From Acidiferrobacterales bacterium (GTDB lineage Bacteria > Pseudomonadota > Gammaproteobacteria > Arenicellales > JAJDZL01): a DNA stretch of 32,881 bases. Made by a program: the position numbers and the translations under genes. The stretch lies in assembly GCA_028820695.1 (NCBI GenBank), contig JAPPIB010000040.1:1-32881 (forward strand), given 5' to 3'. The notes beneath the pieces were generated by a model, which was given only the letters and a program-made list of their open reading frames with translations, made no database searches and had not been told where the DNA came from. Positions 7,231 through 16,447 of the stretch are shown piece by piece; positions within the stretch are counted from its first letter, which is position 1; each line of letters begins with the position of its first letter.

Positions 7231-8714
7231 ACGCGTTGACGCCACACCTCAGTGCCCTGCAAATCATTCTGCCACTGATCGCAGCGCCACTATGTACGAT
7301 CGTCCGTCTGCCACGGGTGACTTGGGCAGTCGCGATGGTTGTCAGTGTGCTGTGCAGTGTCATTGCGTTCGCAATACTGGAACAGGTTCAGACAAATGGC
7401 ACGATCATCTACGCACTCGGCGGCTGGGCTGCGCCCTGGGGGATCGAATATAGAATTGATGACGCCAATGCATTCGTTCTTCTCATAATCAGTGTTATCA
7501 ATGTCTTTGGCATTCTCTATGCCAGGGCAAGTATTCCGAGCGAACTGCCCGATGATCGGATCAGCTGGTTATATACCGCTTGGTTGTTGTGCTTCACCGG
7601 CCTTTGTGGGATCACAATCTCCGGCGATGTCTTCAACGTTTTCGTCTTTCTGGAAGTCTCTTCACTTTCCACCTATATTTTGGTCAGTTTTGGCACCGAC
7701 AGACGCGCACTCACAGCCGCATTGCGCTACCTGATTGTCGGTACAGTCGCCGCGACCTTCTATGTGATAGGTATCGGTCTGCTCTATGCCCTGACCGGTA
7801 CCCTGAACATGGCTGATCTGGCACAGAGACTCCCCGACGTGGCCGCACCAAGAACCGTACTGGTCGCCTTCGGTTTCATTGCTGTCGGACTCAGCATCAA
7901 GATGGCCTTGTTTCCGTTTCACAGCTGGTTGCCGAACGCCTATGCATTCGCACCGAACGCAGTCACTGCTTTTCTCGCCGGTACCGCGACCAAGGCCGCA
8001 ATTTATGTATTCATGCGACTCGTGCTCACGATCTTCCCCGCTGGTTTTTTCGCCAATTCAACGGTCGCCTACCTGATCATCCTGGCCGCAGGAATTGCGG
8101 GTGCGTTTGTCGCCTCGACCATCGCCTTCTTCCGCAAGGACCTCAAGCGGATGTTCGCTTGGTCAAGCATCGGTCAAATCGGCTATATGGCGATCGGGTT
8201 GGGACTTGCGACATCAGCCGGGGTCGCCGCTTCCTTTCTTCATCTTTTCAACCATGCCCTGATGAAAACCGCCGTATTCATGGCGATCGGCTGCCTGTTC
8301 GTGACAACCGGCTCAACCACACTCGATTCACTGAAAAACGCAGGGAGAACAATGCCGTGGACGACAGCCGCCATCCTCATCGGAGGATTGAGTCTGATCG
8401 GAATTCCGTTCACGACAGGATTCGTCAGCAAATGGTACCTGGTGACAGCAGCCCTTGAATTGGATATGTGGTGGTTGGCCGCGCTGGTCCTTGCCGGGTC
8501 CCTGGTGACGGCCGCTTACGTTTGGAAAGTAGTGGAAACCGCCTACTTCAGACCTGACCCCGATTCCACCTGCACAAGATCGGAAGCGCCGCTGTCGCTG
8601 CTGATCCCGACCTGGGTACTGGTTATCGCCAATATCTACTTCGGCGTCAACGCACAATTTACCGGCGCACAGGCACTTCGCGCGGCTGAAGCGATCTTCG
8701 GATTCTCATCATGA
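7227..8714 (+). CDS. mnhD: Mrp/Mnh antiporter-type subunit D (NuoL/M/N superfamily), copy 1
   Basis: A 495-residue polytopic protein of the proton-conducting antiporter superfamily. The conserved buried Glu lies in the VFVFLEVSSLSTYIL helix (about residues 138-152). The Lys lies in LSIKMALFPFHSWLPNAY (about 222-239). A second Lys helix and the FRKDLKRMFAWSSIGQIGY segment (about 294-312) follow. It starts with GTG coupled to mnhC. In Mrp complexes this subunit carries an ion-translocation channel. It is the most canonical MrpD of the three large subunits by position, directly after C. Confidence 0.93.
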   Translation: MNALTPHLSALQIILPLIAAPLCTIVRLPRVTWAVAMVVSVLCSVIAFAILEQVQTNGTIIYALGGWAAPWGIEYRIDDANAFVLLIISVINVFGILYARASIPSELPDDRISWLYTAWLLCFTGLCGITISGDVFNVFVFLEVSSLSTYILVSFGTDRRALTAALRYLIVGTVAATFYVIGIGLLYALTGTLNMADLAQRLPDVAAPRTVLVAFGFIAVGLSIKMALFPFHSWLPNAYAFAPNAVTAFLAGTATKAAIYVFMRLVLTIFPAGFFANSTVAYLIILAAGIAGAFVASTIAFFRKDLKRMFAWSSIGQIGYMAIGLGLATSAGVAASFLHLFNHALMKTAVFMAIGCLFVTTGSTTLDSLKNAGRTMPWTTAAILIGGLSLIGIPFTTGFVSKWYLVTAALELDMWWLAALVLAGSLVTAAYVWKVVETAYFRPDPDSTCTRSEAPLSLLIPTWVLVIANIYFGVNAQFTGAQALRAAEAIFGFSS

Positions 8715-10177
8715 TCACCGCTCAGTTCGCCCTGCTTCTGTCGATTCTCGTTCCTCTCGGAGCGGTCGGGCCGATCGGATTATTGTCGCGTTACCCGAAT
8801 CTGCGCGAGACAGCAACCATCATCGCTTCGGTCATCACGTTCATTCTGGTTGCCATCGTTTACCTATCGGTCAGACACGGTGTCGAACCCCAACTCACAC
8901 TGATTGAACCCTTTGCGGGTGTATCAATTGCATTCAGGGCCGAACCGTTGGGCATGCTGTTCGCACTGATGGCAAGCTTCCTGTGGATTGTTACATCAAT
9001 CTACTCGATTGGCTACATGCGCGGGCATCATGAACAGAATCAGACCCGTTTTTTCATGTTTTTCGCGATCGCGATTTCCTGCACGCTGGGAGCTGCGTTT
9101 GCAGCCAATGGTTTTACCCTGTTTCTGTTTTATGAGGCACTGACACTGTCAACATTTCCGCTGGTCACTCACAAAGGGGACGACAAGGCCAAGAGAGCCG
9201 GGCGGATTTACCTTTTCATATTGCTTGGCACATCGGTCGGCTTTTTCCTCCTTGCCCTGATTTGGACATGGCAAATGGCCGGTCACCTGGATTTTCAGGC
9301 CGGCGGTGTATTCGATTCCAATCACAGCAGGACGGTACTCAATATCCTGTTGGTGCTTTACATATTTGGAATTGGCAAGGCGGCACTGATGCCGTTTCAC
9401 AGATGGCTGCCTACCGCGATGGTTGCGCCGACCCCGGTCAGTGCGCTGCTTCACGCAGTTGCTGTTGTGAAAACCGGTGTATTTGCGATCCTGAAAATAT
9501 GCGTGTATCTGTTCGGCGTCGATCTTGTCGCTTCTTTGCCCGCTCACAATTTTCTTGCCTATGTCGCTGCGTTCACCATCATCGCTACGGCAATCATCGC
9601 ACTTAGAAAGGACAATCTAAAAGCGAGACTGGCGTACTCGACAATCGGACAGTTATCTTATATTGTGCTTGGTGCCATGACGGCCAATGCTTGGGGAATT
9701 GTTGGTGGCGGAATGCACATGCTTATGCATGGATTCGGGAAGATCACGCTGTTTTTCTGTGCGGGGGCGATTCTGGTCGCTGCACACAAAACGCAGATCA
9801 GCCAGTTGCGCGGCATCGGGCGGAAGATGCCGGTGACCATGACCGCATTTCTGATCGGCAGCATTTCGATTGTCGGTGCACCGCCAACGGGTGGACTTTG
9901 GAGCAAGTGGTATCTGCTTCTGGGAATCGTCGAAACGCATGAGTGGATACTTCTTGGTGCGCTGATACTCGGCTCACTGCTCAGTGCAGTCTATCTGCTG
10001 CCAATTGTCGTTCGTGCGTTTTATCCCGCTACCGACAGTGCAACCGAAGTCAGTGAGGCACCGATTTCGACCAGGATTGCGATGCTGACCTGCTCGGCGG
10101 GATGCATCGTTCTGTTTGCCGCGCCGAACTTTGCGTATGACCTGATGTCCACTATTGTCAATTTCGGTACATCGTGA
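8711..10177 (+). CDS. antiporter-type subunit (NuoL/M/N superfamily), copy 2
   Basis: A 488-residue polytopic protein with the same architecture. It has a channel Glu in LFLFYEALTLSTFPLV (about residues 137-152), a Lys in GIGKAALMPFHRWLPTA (about 220-236), histidines in the SALLHAVAVVKTGV helix and the LRKDNLKARLAYSTIGQLSY segment. It is coupled to the previous gene by ATGA. Canonical Mrp operons carry two such subunits (A and D); here it is one of three, and with the DUF4040-type gene it may supply the MrpA function. Confidence 0.92.
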   Translation: MITAQFALLLSILVPLGAVGPIGLLSRYPNLRETATIIASVITFILVAIVYLSVRHGVEPQLTLIEPFAGVSIAFRAEPLGMLFALMASFLWIVTSIYSIGYMRGHHEQNQTRFFMFFAIAISCTLGAAFAANGFTLFLFYEALTLSTFPLVTHKGDDKAKRAGRIYLFILLGTSVGFFLLALIWTWQMAGHLDFQAGGVFDSNHSRTVLNILLVLYIFGIGKAALMPFHRWLPTAMVAPTPVSALLHAVAVVKTGVFAILKICVYLFGVDLVASLPAHNFLAYVAAFTIIATAIIALRKDNLKARLAYSTIGQLSYIVLGAMTANAWGIVGGGMHMLMHGFGKITLFFCAGAILVAAHKTQISQLRGIGRKMPVTMTAFLIGSISIVGAPPTGGLWSKWYLLLGIVETHEWILLGALILGSLLSAVYLLPIVVRAFYPATDSATEVSEAPISTRIAMLTCSAGCIVLFAAPNFAYDLMSTIVNFGTS

Positions 10178-10440
10178 TGGCGAACTCCGAGAAGAAGCAC
10201 AACAACACAGAACTGCCGCGCGCTGTCGGATTGCGCAGAATCCTGCGATGGTTCTACGCAGCCTGCGCGTTGGTATTTGTACTCGATATCGTCATTCACA
10301 GGCATGTGGTACATCCGTGGGAGAACCTATTGTTTTTCTACTGTGTGTTCGGCTTTGTTGCCTGTGTAATCCTGGTGGTAGTCGCAAAATGGATGCGCAA
10401 GCCCCTGATGCGAAGCGAAGAGTATTACGACCATGACTGA
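10174..10440 (+). CDS. small two-helix membrane protein of the Mrp operon
   Basis: An 88-residue protein (or 87 if the ATG at 10177 is used; the frame opens GTG-ATG). It has a basic N-terminal stretch, two hydrophobic segments (about residues 29-44 and 51-71) and an acidic, Tyr-rich tail. I do not recognise a named family. It overlaps the preceding gene by 4 bp and the following gene by 8 bp, so it is clearly translated as part of the operon. It is probably an accessory or assembly subunit of this antiporter type. Confidence 0.8.
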   Translation: MMANSEKKHNNTELPRAVGLRRILRWFYAACALVFVLDIVIHRHVVHPWENLLFFYCVFGFVACVILVVVAKWMRKPLMRSEEYYDHD

Positions 10441-12130
10441 ATTGCCTTCATTCGCAATATTTTTCATCGGTGCGGCCGGCGCACTGCTTCTGAAAGGCAG
10501 AGCTCTGTCATCTTGGGCCATTGCAGTCCCTGTCATCAGTGGATTGCTACTGGTTCTTTCCGACCCGGCTGAGCAGGAGGTCGCGATATCGATTGCCGGG
10601 TTGGAGCTCGCGATATTCAAGCCCGACCGACTCAGTCTTGTCTTCGGTTATGTCTTCCACATCGCCGCAATCTTCGGGGGAATTTTCTCCTGGCGAATGA
10701 CCAATCCGATTTCGAAGGCGGCGGCACTGATCTATGCAGGTTCAGCACTCGGCGCTGTGTTTTGCCGAGACTTGATTTCGTTGTTTGTTTTCTGGGAACT
10801 GATGGCGTTTTCGTCCGCCTATCTCGTGATATGCAGCGGTTCCGCCAAGGCAGCTCAGGCAGGTGTTCGCTACCTGGTCATACAGATCATTTCCGGTCTG
10901 TTGCTGCTGGCTGGTGCGGTACTGCACTACAGTCAGACCGGAAGCATTGAATTTACCCATATGGGACTGTCTGGTACAGCGGCTCTATTGATATTTATCG
11001 CATTCGGAATCAAATGTGCCTTTCCGCTGCTTCACAACTGGCTGACGGATGCCTATCCTGAGTCCACACCTGACGGAACCGTTTTTCTCAGTGCGTTTAC
11101 GACAAAGGTTGCGGTCTACGCCCTGGCAAGAGGCTTTGCGGGGACGGAGTCACTGATCTATATCGGTGCACTTATGACCTGCTTTCCGATTTTCTACGCA
11201 GTCATTGAAAATGACCTCCGGCGCGTGCTCGCCTACAGCATGATCAACCAGATCGGGTTCATGGTATGCGGAATCGGAATTGGAACTGAACTTGCGATTA
11301 ACGGTGCGACCGCACACGCATTCAATGATGTCATATTCAAGGGCCTGATGATGATGTCCATGGGTGCGGTACTTTACCGGACCGGCAAGATGAACGGATC
11401 TGATCTAGGCGGTCTTTACAAGTCCATGCCCAAGACCGCGGCTTTATGCATCGTCGGTGCGGCGTCCATCTCGGCGTTTCCATTATTCAGCGGTTTCGTC
11501 AGTAAGTCCATGGTCATGTCTGCCGCACTCGAAGAAGGATATATGATTATCTGGATCGCACTGTTGTTCGCCTCAGCCGGCGTCTTCCATCACGCTGGAA
11601 TAAAAATTCCATTTTTTGCGTTCTTCTCCCACGACTCGGGAATTCGTGTGAAGGAAGCGCCGACAAGTATGTTGATTGCTATGGGAATCGCGGCCTTTCT
11701 GTGCATCGGAATCGGAAGTTTTCCGCAATTCCTGTATGGCCTGCTGCCATATGAAACCAATTACACTGCCTACGATACGACTCATGTTCTGGCTCAAATT
11801 CAGATTCTGCTGTTTTCGGCTTTGGCCTTCGTCTGGCTCAAGCTCTCCGGTATCTATCCCCCGGAACTGCGAAGTGTAAACATCGACGTCGAATGGGTCT
11901 ATCGCAAAGGCCTGTTCGCGGCATACAAAACCGGTGCCTACATAGTCCAAACATTGGTGTTGTATGGATACTCATTACTCACTGGTCTGGCAAAGAACAC
12001 CTTCAAAGGAATTGCCCGATTCACCGGAAGGTCATCCAGATTGGCAAACGAGCGAACAGTCGATCTGATGATCATTTCGGTCGTGGTGACTTTTGCAGTG
12101 ATTCTAGTCTATCACCTGTTCAATCTATAG
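10433..12130 (+). CDS. antiporter-type subunit (NuoL/M/N superfamily), copy 3, with C-terminal extension
   Basis: A 565-residue polytopic protein. The channel Glu lies in FVFWELMAFSSAYLV (about residues 117-131), the Lys in FGIKCAFPLLHNWLTDAYP (about 191-209), and IENDLRRVLAYSMINQIGF lies around 257-275. It is longer than the other two copies: after the core, residues about 470-565 hold an amphipathic or basic stretch and one last hydrophobic helix (about 545-563). This is reminiscent of the lateral-helix extension of NuoL-type proteins, though that is only a suggestion. It is the last gene of the operon. Confidence 0.9.
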   Translation: MTELPSFAIFFIGAAGALLLKGRALSSWAIAVPVISGLLLVLSDPAEQEVAISIAGLELAIFKPDRLSLVFGYVFHIAAIFGGIFSWRMTNPISKAAALIYAGSALGAVFCRDLISLFVFWELMAFSSAYLVICSGSAKAAQAGVRYLVIQIISGLLLLAGAVLHYSQTGSIEFTHMGLSGTAALLIFIAFGIKCAFPLLHNWLTDAYPESTPDGTVFLSAFTTKVAVYALARGFAGTESLIYIGALMTCFPIFYAVIENDLRRVLAYSMINQIGFMVCGIGIGTELAINGATAHAFNDVIFKGLMMMSMGAVLYRTGKMNGSDLGGLYKSMPKTAALCIVGAASISAFPLFSGFVSKSMVMSAALEEGYMIIWIALLFASAGVFHHAGIKIPFFAFFSHDSGIRVKEAPTSMLIAMGIAAFLCIGIGSFPQFLYGLLPYETNYTAYDTTHVLAQIQILLFSALAFVWLKLSGIYPPELRSVNIDVEWVYRKGLFAAYKTGAYIVQTLVLYGYSLLTGLAKNTFKGIARFTGRSSRLANERTVDLMIISVVVTFAVILVYHLFNL

Positions 12131-12546
12131 TCTTTCTGCCGGGGTGGCAGAGACTTCAGGCTTGCAGGTTTCGCATCCATGAAAATCCGAGGATGATCGC
12201 AGTCGATGCTCCGAGAACAAAGCCAAACTCATTGAGCATAACGACGATTCGTACACATCTGCTCACTCGCAAGCGCCTCTCCAGCTTGGGTAACGAATTC
12301 AGTTAACGCTCGGGCATGCTGGAATTTTCCGAAGTCTGAGCGCCGATAGAGATTTAACTGCGCTTGTCTGTCAGGCTTTCAGTTGCGAATCTGCCACCTA
12401 TGCAGAAATATCAAAGACGGATCAACACCTGGTGGCTGACTCGCACCCGCGGTGGTTAAAAAAAGCAAAAAGCCTGCGTTTAACGCAGGCTTTTTGCACC
12501 CGTTGACTGCCGGGAAGTATGTTAACCAAGATACTATTGTCTGAGA
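12131..12546. other. convergent intergenic region between the Mrp operon and the symporter
   Basis: No confident gene is present in these 416 bp. The right part holds the bidirectional terminator. On the minus strand around 12160-12310 there is a stop-free frame of about 49 codons ending in a hydrophobic stretch (FVLGASTAIILGFSW). It has no good start or ribosome-binding site and is not called as a gene. Confidence 0.6.
12465..12497. terminator. bidirectional rho-independent terminator
   Basis: GCAAAAAGCCTGCG pairs with CGCAGGCTTTTTGC around a five-base loop, giving a perfect 14-bp stem. An A-tract flanks the left side, so the minus-strand transcript ends in U-runs, and the stem itself ends in TTTTT on the plus strand. 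It lies between two convergent units, the Mrp operon ending at 12130 and the symporter ending at 12547, and can stop both. Confidence 0.92.
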
Positions 12547-14058
12547 CTACGATCCGGTATTTCTGAAATTCTTGATCTCGCCGCTCTCGACTCTGGCAAA
12601 GTAAGACTCCATCTCCCTTTTCACAATAGGTGCGAGGAAATACAGTCCCAGAATATTGGGAACACAGATCAGAAAAACTAAAGCATCTGATATATCCAAT
12701 ATCGGACCGAGTTGGACGATACACCCCAGCGCCACGAAACCACAGAATATGATCTTGTAAATCGTCTGACCTCTCTCGTCTTCGCCAAACATGTAAGTCC
12801 ATCCTTTCAGGCCATAGTAAGACCAGGAAATCATGGTTGAGAAGGCAAACAGCAACGCAGCAAATGCCAGCGGAATCGGGAACCAGGTGAATTCACGCTC
12901 AAACGCGGCCGAAGTCATTGCGACACCTTGTGCGTCTCCGGCAAAGCCCGGAGCTGCGACCTGTGCGGTGCCGATAACCAGTGCAGTAATCGTACAGATT
13001 ATGATCGTATCGATAAATGGTTCAAGCAAGGAAACCACGCCTTCAGTGACGGGCTCGTTGGTCTTGACTGCCGAGTGAGCAATCGATGCTGAGCCGATCC
13101 CGGCTTCATTGGAAAACACCGCCCGCTGGAATCCAATGATCATCGCTCCGAGCGCACCACCGGCAACTCCCTCACCGGTAAACGCGCCTGCAAAGATATT
13201 GACAACCGCTTGAGGTATGGCATCCGAATTCATAAAAATGACGATCAACGCAAAAAAGCAGTAGAAAATAGCCATGAAAGGCACAATTTTCTCGGTGACC
13301 CTGGCTATCGATTTAATACCGCCAACGATGACTGAAAATACCACCGCGGCTAGAATCAGCCCGACTACCCAGCCGAAACCATCCAAAGCACCGCCGGCTA
13401 CGTGATTGAGTTGGACGTATGCCTGGTTTGACTGGAACATGTTGCCAATCCCCAAGGCACCGATAAAGATGCCAATTGCATAGAATGTACCGATGAACTT
13501 ACCGAAACCCTCCATACCGCGTTCAGAAAAACCTTTTCTGAGGTAATACATCGGACCGCCTGAAACATGCCCGTCCTCGAATTCTTCGCGATACTTGACT
13601 CCCAATGTACATTCAACGAATTTTGTTGACATACCCAGGAACCCGGCCATGATCAGCCAGAACGTCGCACCCGGCCCACCGACGGTGACCGCAACCGCGA
13701 CACCTCCAATGTTACCGATGCCGACAGTGCCCGAGACCGCAGTCGCCAGCGCCTGGAAGTGGGAGACCTCACCATGGCTTTTGGGGTCAGCGTAATCACC
13801 TCGGATTAACTGCAACGCGTGCTTGAATCCCCGCAGGTTAATAAACCGCATATAAAAGGTGAAGAAAACGGCACCGACCACCAACCACAGTACCACTACA
13901 GGCAAGGCGGCATCGCCGATTGGAACTTTGAAAAATACAACTTTTCCGATGAATGACGCGATCGGTGCAGTTGCACTGTTGATTGCTTCGTCAATCCCCG
14001 CGTAAGCATTGGTCGCCGAACAAGCCAGCAAACCAAGGGCTAAAAAGACTCTGCCCAT
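12547..14058 (-). CDS. Na+/alanine (glycine) symporter, AgcS family
   Basis: A 503-residue polytopic carrier of the alanine-or-glycine:cation symporter family, expected to import small neutral amino acids with Na+. Signatures include AVSGTVGIGNIGGVAVAV near the first third, GPGATFWLIMAGFLGM, a VSGGPMYYLRKG loop and FSNEAGIGSASIAHSA in the second half. The frame is open to 14112, but the ATG at 14058 is chosen. It is preceded nine bases away by a perfect AGGAGG and begins a good signal-like segment (MGRVFLALGLLACSATNAYAG). It follows uspA by 54 bp and ends at the bidirectional terminator. The exact substrate is not readable from sequence. Confidence 0.93.
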   Translation of the reverse strand: MGRVFLALGLLACSATNAYAGIDEAINSATAPIASFIGKVVFFKVPIGDAALPVVVLWLVVGAVFFTFYMRFINLRGFKHALQLIRGDYADPKSHGEVSHFQALATAVSGTVGIGNIGGVAVAVTVGGPGATFWLIMAGFLGMSTKFVECTLGVKYREEFEDGHVSGGPMYYLRKGFSERGMEGFGKFIGTFYAIGIFIGALGIGNMFQSNQAYVQLNHVAGGALDGFGWVVGLILAAVVFSVIVGGIKSIARVTEKIVPFMAIFYCFFALIVIFMNSDAIPQAVVNIFAGAFTGEGVAGGALGAMIIGFQRAVFSNEAGIGSASIAHSAVKTNEPVTEGVVSLLEPFIDTIIICTITALVIGTAQVAAPGFAGDAQGVAMTSAAFEREFTWFPIPLAFAALLFAFSTMISWSYYGLKGWTYMFGEDERGQTIYKIIFCGFVALGCIVQLGPILDISDALVFLICVPNILGLYFLAPIVKREMESYFARVESGEIKNFRNTGS

Positions 14059-14067
14059 GATAGATAT

Positions 14068-14073
14068 CCTCCT
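14068..14073 (-). promoter_or_regulatory. ribosome-binding site fixing the symporter start
   Basis: AGGAGG on the minus strand, nine bases before the ATG at 14058. It decides against the longer frame starting at 14112, which would begin right at the end of uspA. Confidence 0.8.
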
Positions 14074-14112
14074 GGTGTAAGCTAACGTACCTGTAAAGCG
14101 TGTCGAACCCAC

Positions 14113-14547
14113 TCATGGAACGACAGTTACCGGTACTGATGATGTTTGAACTAGCGCGGCGGTAACACTGCCGAATATCATAGTCTGCAAACGGGATTCA
14201 CCAATTTTACCGATAAAAATCTGATCAATATCAAGTTCACTGGTCAGGTTTACCAGAGTTTCCGCAATCTTGCCATGGCGAACGACAGTCTCGGTGTCAA
14301 GACCGGCATCTTTCAGCTCCTGAGCTTTCGGGTTGACTATTGTCTCGCTTGCTTTCTGAATTTCTGATTCACGACGCTGATGGCGTTGCTCATTTTCTTC
14401 AGGTGTGTTGAATGTATATGGTGACCAGTCAATTACATAGGTCAAAAAAAGTCTTGAGTCTGTAATCTGAGCATGCTTGGTCGCTGCTGCGAGGGCGCGT
14501 TCACCACATTCACTGCCATCTAGAGCAACCAGAATATTTTCTTTCAT
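14113..14547 (-). CDS. UspA-family universal stress protein, ATP-binding type
   Basis: A 144-residue single Usp domain. It begins with the NILVALDGSE strand-loop. Its C-terminal half carries GKIG, nine residues, then GS (in GKIGESRLQTMIFGSV, about residues 117-132), which is the ATP-binding G-2X-G-9X-G(S/T) motif. It ends with the typical SSVPVTVVP. It lies 54 bp upstream of the amino-acid symporter on the same strand. Such proteins encoded next to transporters (for example TeaD with the TRAP transporter TeaABC) can modulate the carrier, so regulation of the symporter is a reasonable inference. The start ATG has only a weak AGGCGA upstream. Confidence 0.92.
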   Translation of the reverse strand: MKENILVALDGSECGERALAAATKHAQITDSRLFLTYVIDWSPYTFNTPEENEQRHQRRESEIQKASETIVNPKAQELKDAGLDTETVVRHGKIAETLVNLTSELDIDQIFIGKIGESRLQTMIFGSVTAALVQTSSVPVTVVP

Positions 14548-15308
14548 AGCACTTCGCCTACCTACTGAATAGTTGACATCATGCAGACGATTATAAAGTA
14601 ACTTGAGAATATTTCTTTCCTAACACTTCGGCCTTCCGCGTGAGCGTCAGGTTTAATCTGAACTTCATCCAGTATTATTCCGCCTGTAGCTGCCTAACTC
14701 TTTGTTATAATTGACAATATATCACATCATGTGTCTCTGCATCCTGTATATCTGTACCCAGTGCACGGACAGGTTGACCTGGCCGTAATTCCGGAATAAT
14801 CCCTTTACCCGTATTGATTTACGCGGACCGGAGCATCAAACTGCCAGATGAACTCAGGTTAACGAATGCGTGACCGGAGCGGTCGAGTTTGCCGGTATAC
14901 CGGTGACAGTGAAGGAGTCCTTCAAACCTTGTGCTAGATCGCTGCTGTGTTTTCTGTAGTCGACGGCTCAATCGTCTGCGCAGCAGTCGGGGCAACGAGG
15001 CCGAAGAGCAGGTGCAGGGAGAGGAACAGTGCTGCCACCGAAATCGCCAAAACTCAGTGGTTGCGTGAAACGCGGAAACGGGACCAGACGCTATGAGTTG
15101 TGCCTCTTTTACAGCGGCGGCAGCCTGACCTTCACGGCGGGCACGTTTTGAACTCTCAGAACAGCCATAATCCATCGATCCTGTTTTCGTTTTTGCCAAT
15201 TGAATTCAATGCATTCCTAAATTTACAATGACAGCGTCCGTGATTTTGTTTTCAAAGGGTCACGAACACTCAGAACTTCACACCACTGGATTCACTTCTT
15301 GCACGCTG
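14548..15308. other. long intergenic region without a confident gene
   Basis: About 760 bp. The left end holds the probable uspA promoter. Minus-strand frames between 14819 and 15199 are broken. One short frame near 14945-15050 reads like a secretion signal (AISVAALFLSLHLLFGLVA), followed by a stop soon after. This could be a decayed secreted-protein gene, but no family is recognisable. Nothing else is seen. Confidence 0.5.
14590..14595 (-). promoter_or_regulatory. probable -10 box of uspA
   Basis: A perfect TATAAT on the minus strand, 42 bp before the uspA start codon. No convincing -35 lies at the standard distance, so the call rests on the -10 match and position. Confidence 0.35.
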
Positions 15309-15797
15309 ATGATCAGACATTGCGAACAAAGCGACTTCAATCAAATACTCGGCATCATAAATGAGGCCGCTGAGATCTATAGAGGCATTATTCCGAATGA
15401 CCGGTGGAAAGAACCCTACATGTCCGCTGAAGAACTGGCGGATGAAATCGCCGCTGGAGTGAATTTCGACGGCTATGAAATCACCGGAATCGGGCTCATC
15501 GGCGTGATGGGTACCCAGAGCGTCGAAGATGTCACGCTGGTTCGCCACGCCTATGTCAGGCCTCAACACCAGCGGTCAGGAATTGGGTCGCAATTGCTTG
15601 TCAGGCTGTGTGAACGCCTGGACTGCCCGATTCTCGTCGGCACGTGGGCTGCGGCTCAATGGGCCATTGCGTTCTACCAGCGACATGGATTCGAGCTGGT
15701 ATCGGCATCGGAAATACCTACGCTGCTTCGAAGATACTGGACCATACCCGAACGGCAGACCGAGACGTCGGTGGTGCTTGTCAAAGCGCGGCGTTGA
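15309..15797 (+). CDS. GNAT-family N-acetyltransferase
   Basis: A 162-residue protein from the ATG at 15309; the frame could start as early as 15228. The acetyl-CoA-binding motif is VRPQHQRSGIGSQLL, containing the Q/R-x-x-G-x-G/A loop. The IAFYQRHGFELVS strand typical of motif B follows. The later ATG is preferred because MIRHCEQSDFNQI is the usual GNAT N-terminus and the upstream 27 codons look unrelated. It would acetylate an amine of unknown identity. A small methyltransferase starts nine bases after its stop. Confidence 0.85.
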   Translation: MIRHCEQSDFNQILGIINEAAEIYRGIIPNDRWKEPYMSAEELADEIAAGVNFDGYEITGIGLIGVMGTQSVEDVTLVRHAYVRPQHQRSGIGSQLLVRLCERLDCPILVGTWAAAQWAIAFYQRHGFELVSASEIPTLLRRYWTIPERQTETSVVLVKARR

Positions 15798-15805
15798 CTG
15801 TCATC

Positions 15806-16447
15806 ATGAGCACTTTGGCTCCAGGTCAGGACGCGGTCCATGCACAGCAGGTTTGCTCGGAAACAATTGCGGTCTATAACCGCATGGCGATCGCCTACTG
15901 TAATGGAACCGCCGATCATGATGTCTCTCAGAACATCAATGCTTTGCTTGATGCGATTGAAGGCGATGGTCCCCGCGTCATTCTGGACTTTGGCTGTGGA
16001 CCCGGTCGGGATTTATGCCGATTTGTCGAACTCGGTCACGAAGTGGTCGGCCTAGACGGCTCAAGTGAGTTCGTTGATATGGCACGTACCAAAACTGATT
16101 GTCAGGTGCTGCACCAGGATTTTCTTCAACTTTCGCTGCCGGATACTCATTTCGATGGAATCTTCGCAAATGCGTCACTGTTTCACGTGCCTTCGGGACA
16201 GATCGACCGGGTTCTGAACGAACTCGCTGCCTGCCTGAAACCGGGTGGTGTGCTGTTGTGCTCAAATCCGAGAGGTAGAAATGAGGAGGGATGGGTTGGC
16301 GGACGATATGGCTGCTTCCATGATTTGGAAACCTGGCGAAGCTACGTGACTCAGGCGGGATTTGAAGAACTGTACCACTATTACCGTCCGGCAGGGCAAC
16401 CGCGGGAAAAACAACCCTGGCTGGTGACAGTCTGGCGACTAGTCTGA
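15806..16447 (+). CDS. class I SAM-dependent methyltransferase
   Basis: A 213-residue protein with motif I VILDFGCGPGRD, acidic motif II VVGLDGSSEFVD, then DGIFANASLFHVP and CLKPGGVLLCSNPRG. This is a Methyltransf_11/25-like small-molecule methyltransferase. The frame is open upstream to 15644, but that part overlaps the acetyltransferase in another frame. The ATG at 15806 gives a normal length, with the SAM motif about 50 residues in. It probably forms a two-gene unit with the GNAT protein. Substrate unknown. Confidence 0.87.
   Translation: MSTLAPGQDAVHAQQVCSETIAVYNRMAIAYCNGTADHDVSQNINALLDAIEGDGPRVILDFGCGPGRDLCRFVELGHEVVGLDGSSEFVDMARTKTDCQVLHQDFLQLSLPDTHFDGIFANASLFHVPSGQIDRVLNELAACLKPGGVLLCSNPRGRNEEGWVGGRYGCFHDLETWRSYVTQAGFEELYHYYRPAGQPREKQPWLVTVWRLV

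Noticed and set aside
12160..12310. Small hydrophobic minus-strand frame in the convergent spacer
   Set aside because: No plausible start codon with a ribosome-binding site, and it lies in the spacer beyond the terminator that closes both flanking units.
14058..14112. Longer symporter start at 14112
   Set aside because: The ATG at 14058 has a perfect AGGAGG at good spacing and begins a signal-like segment; the upstream 18 codons look non-coding.
14819..15199. 126-codon minus-strand frame
   Set aside because: Arg/Ser/Cys-rich, with no recognisable domain and no good start site. A different frame in the same stretch looks more signal-like but is broken. At most a relic.
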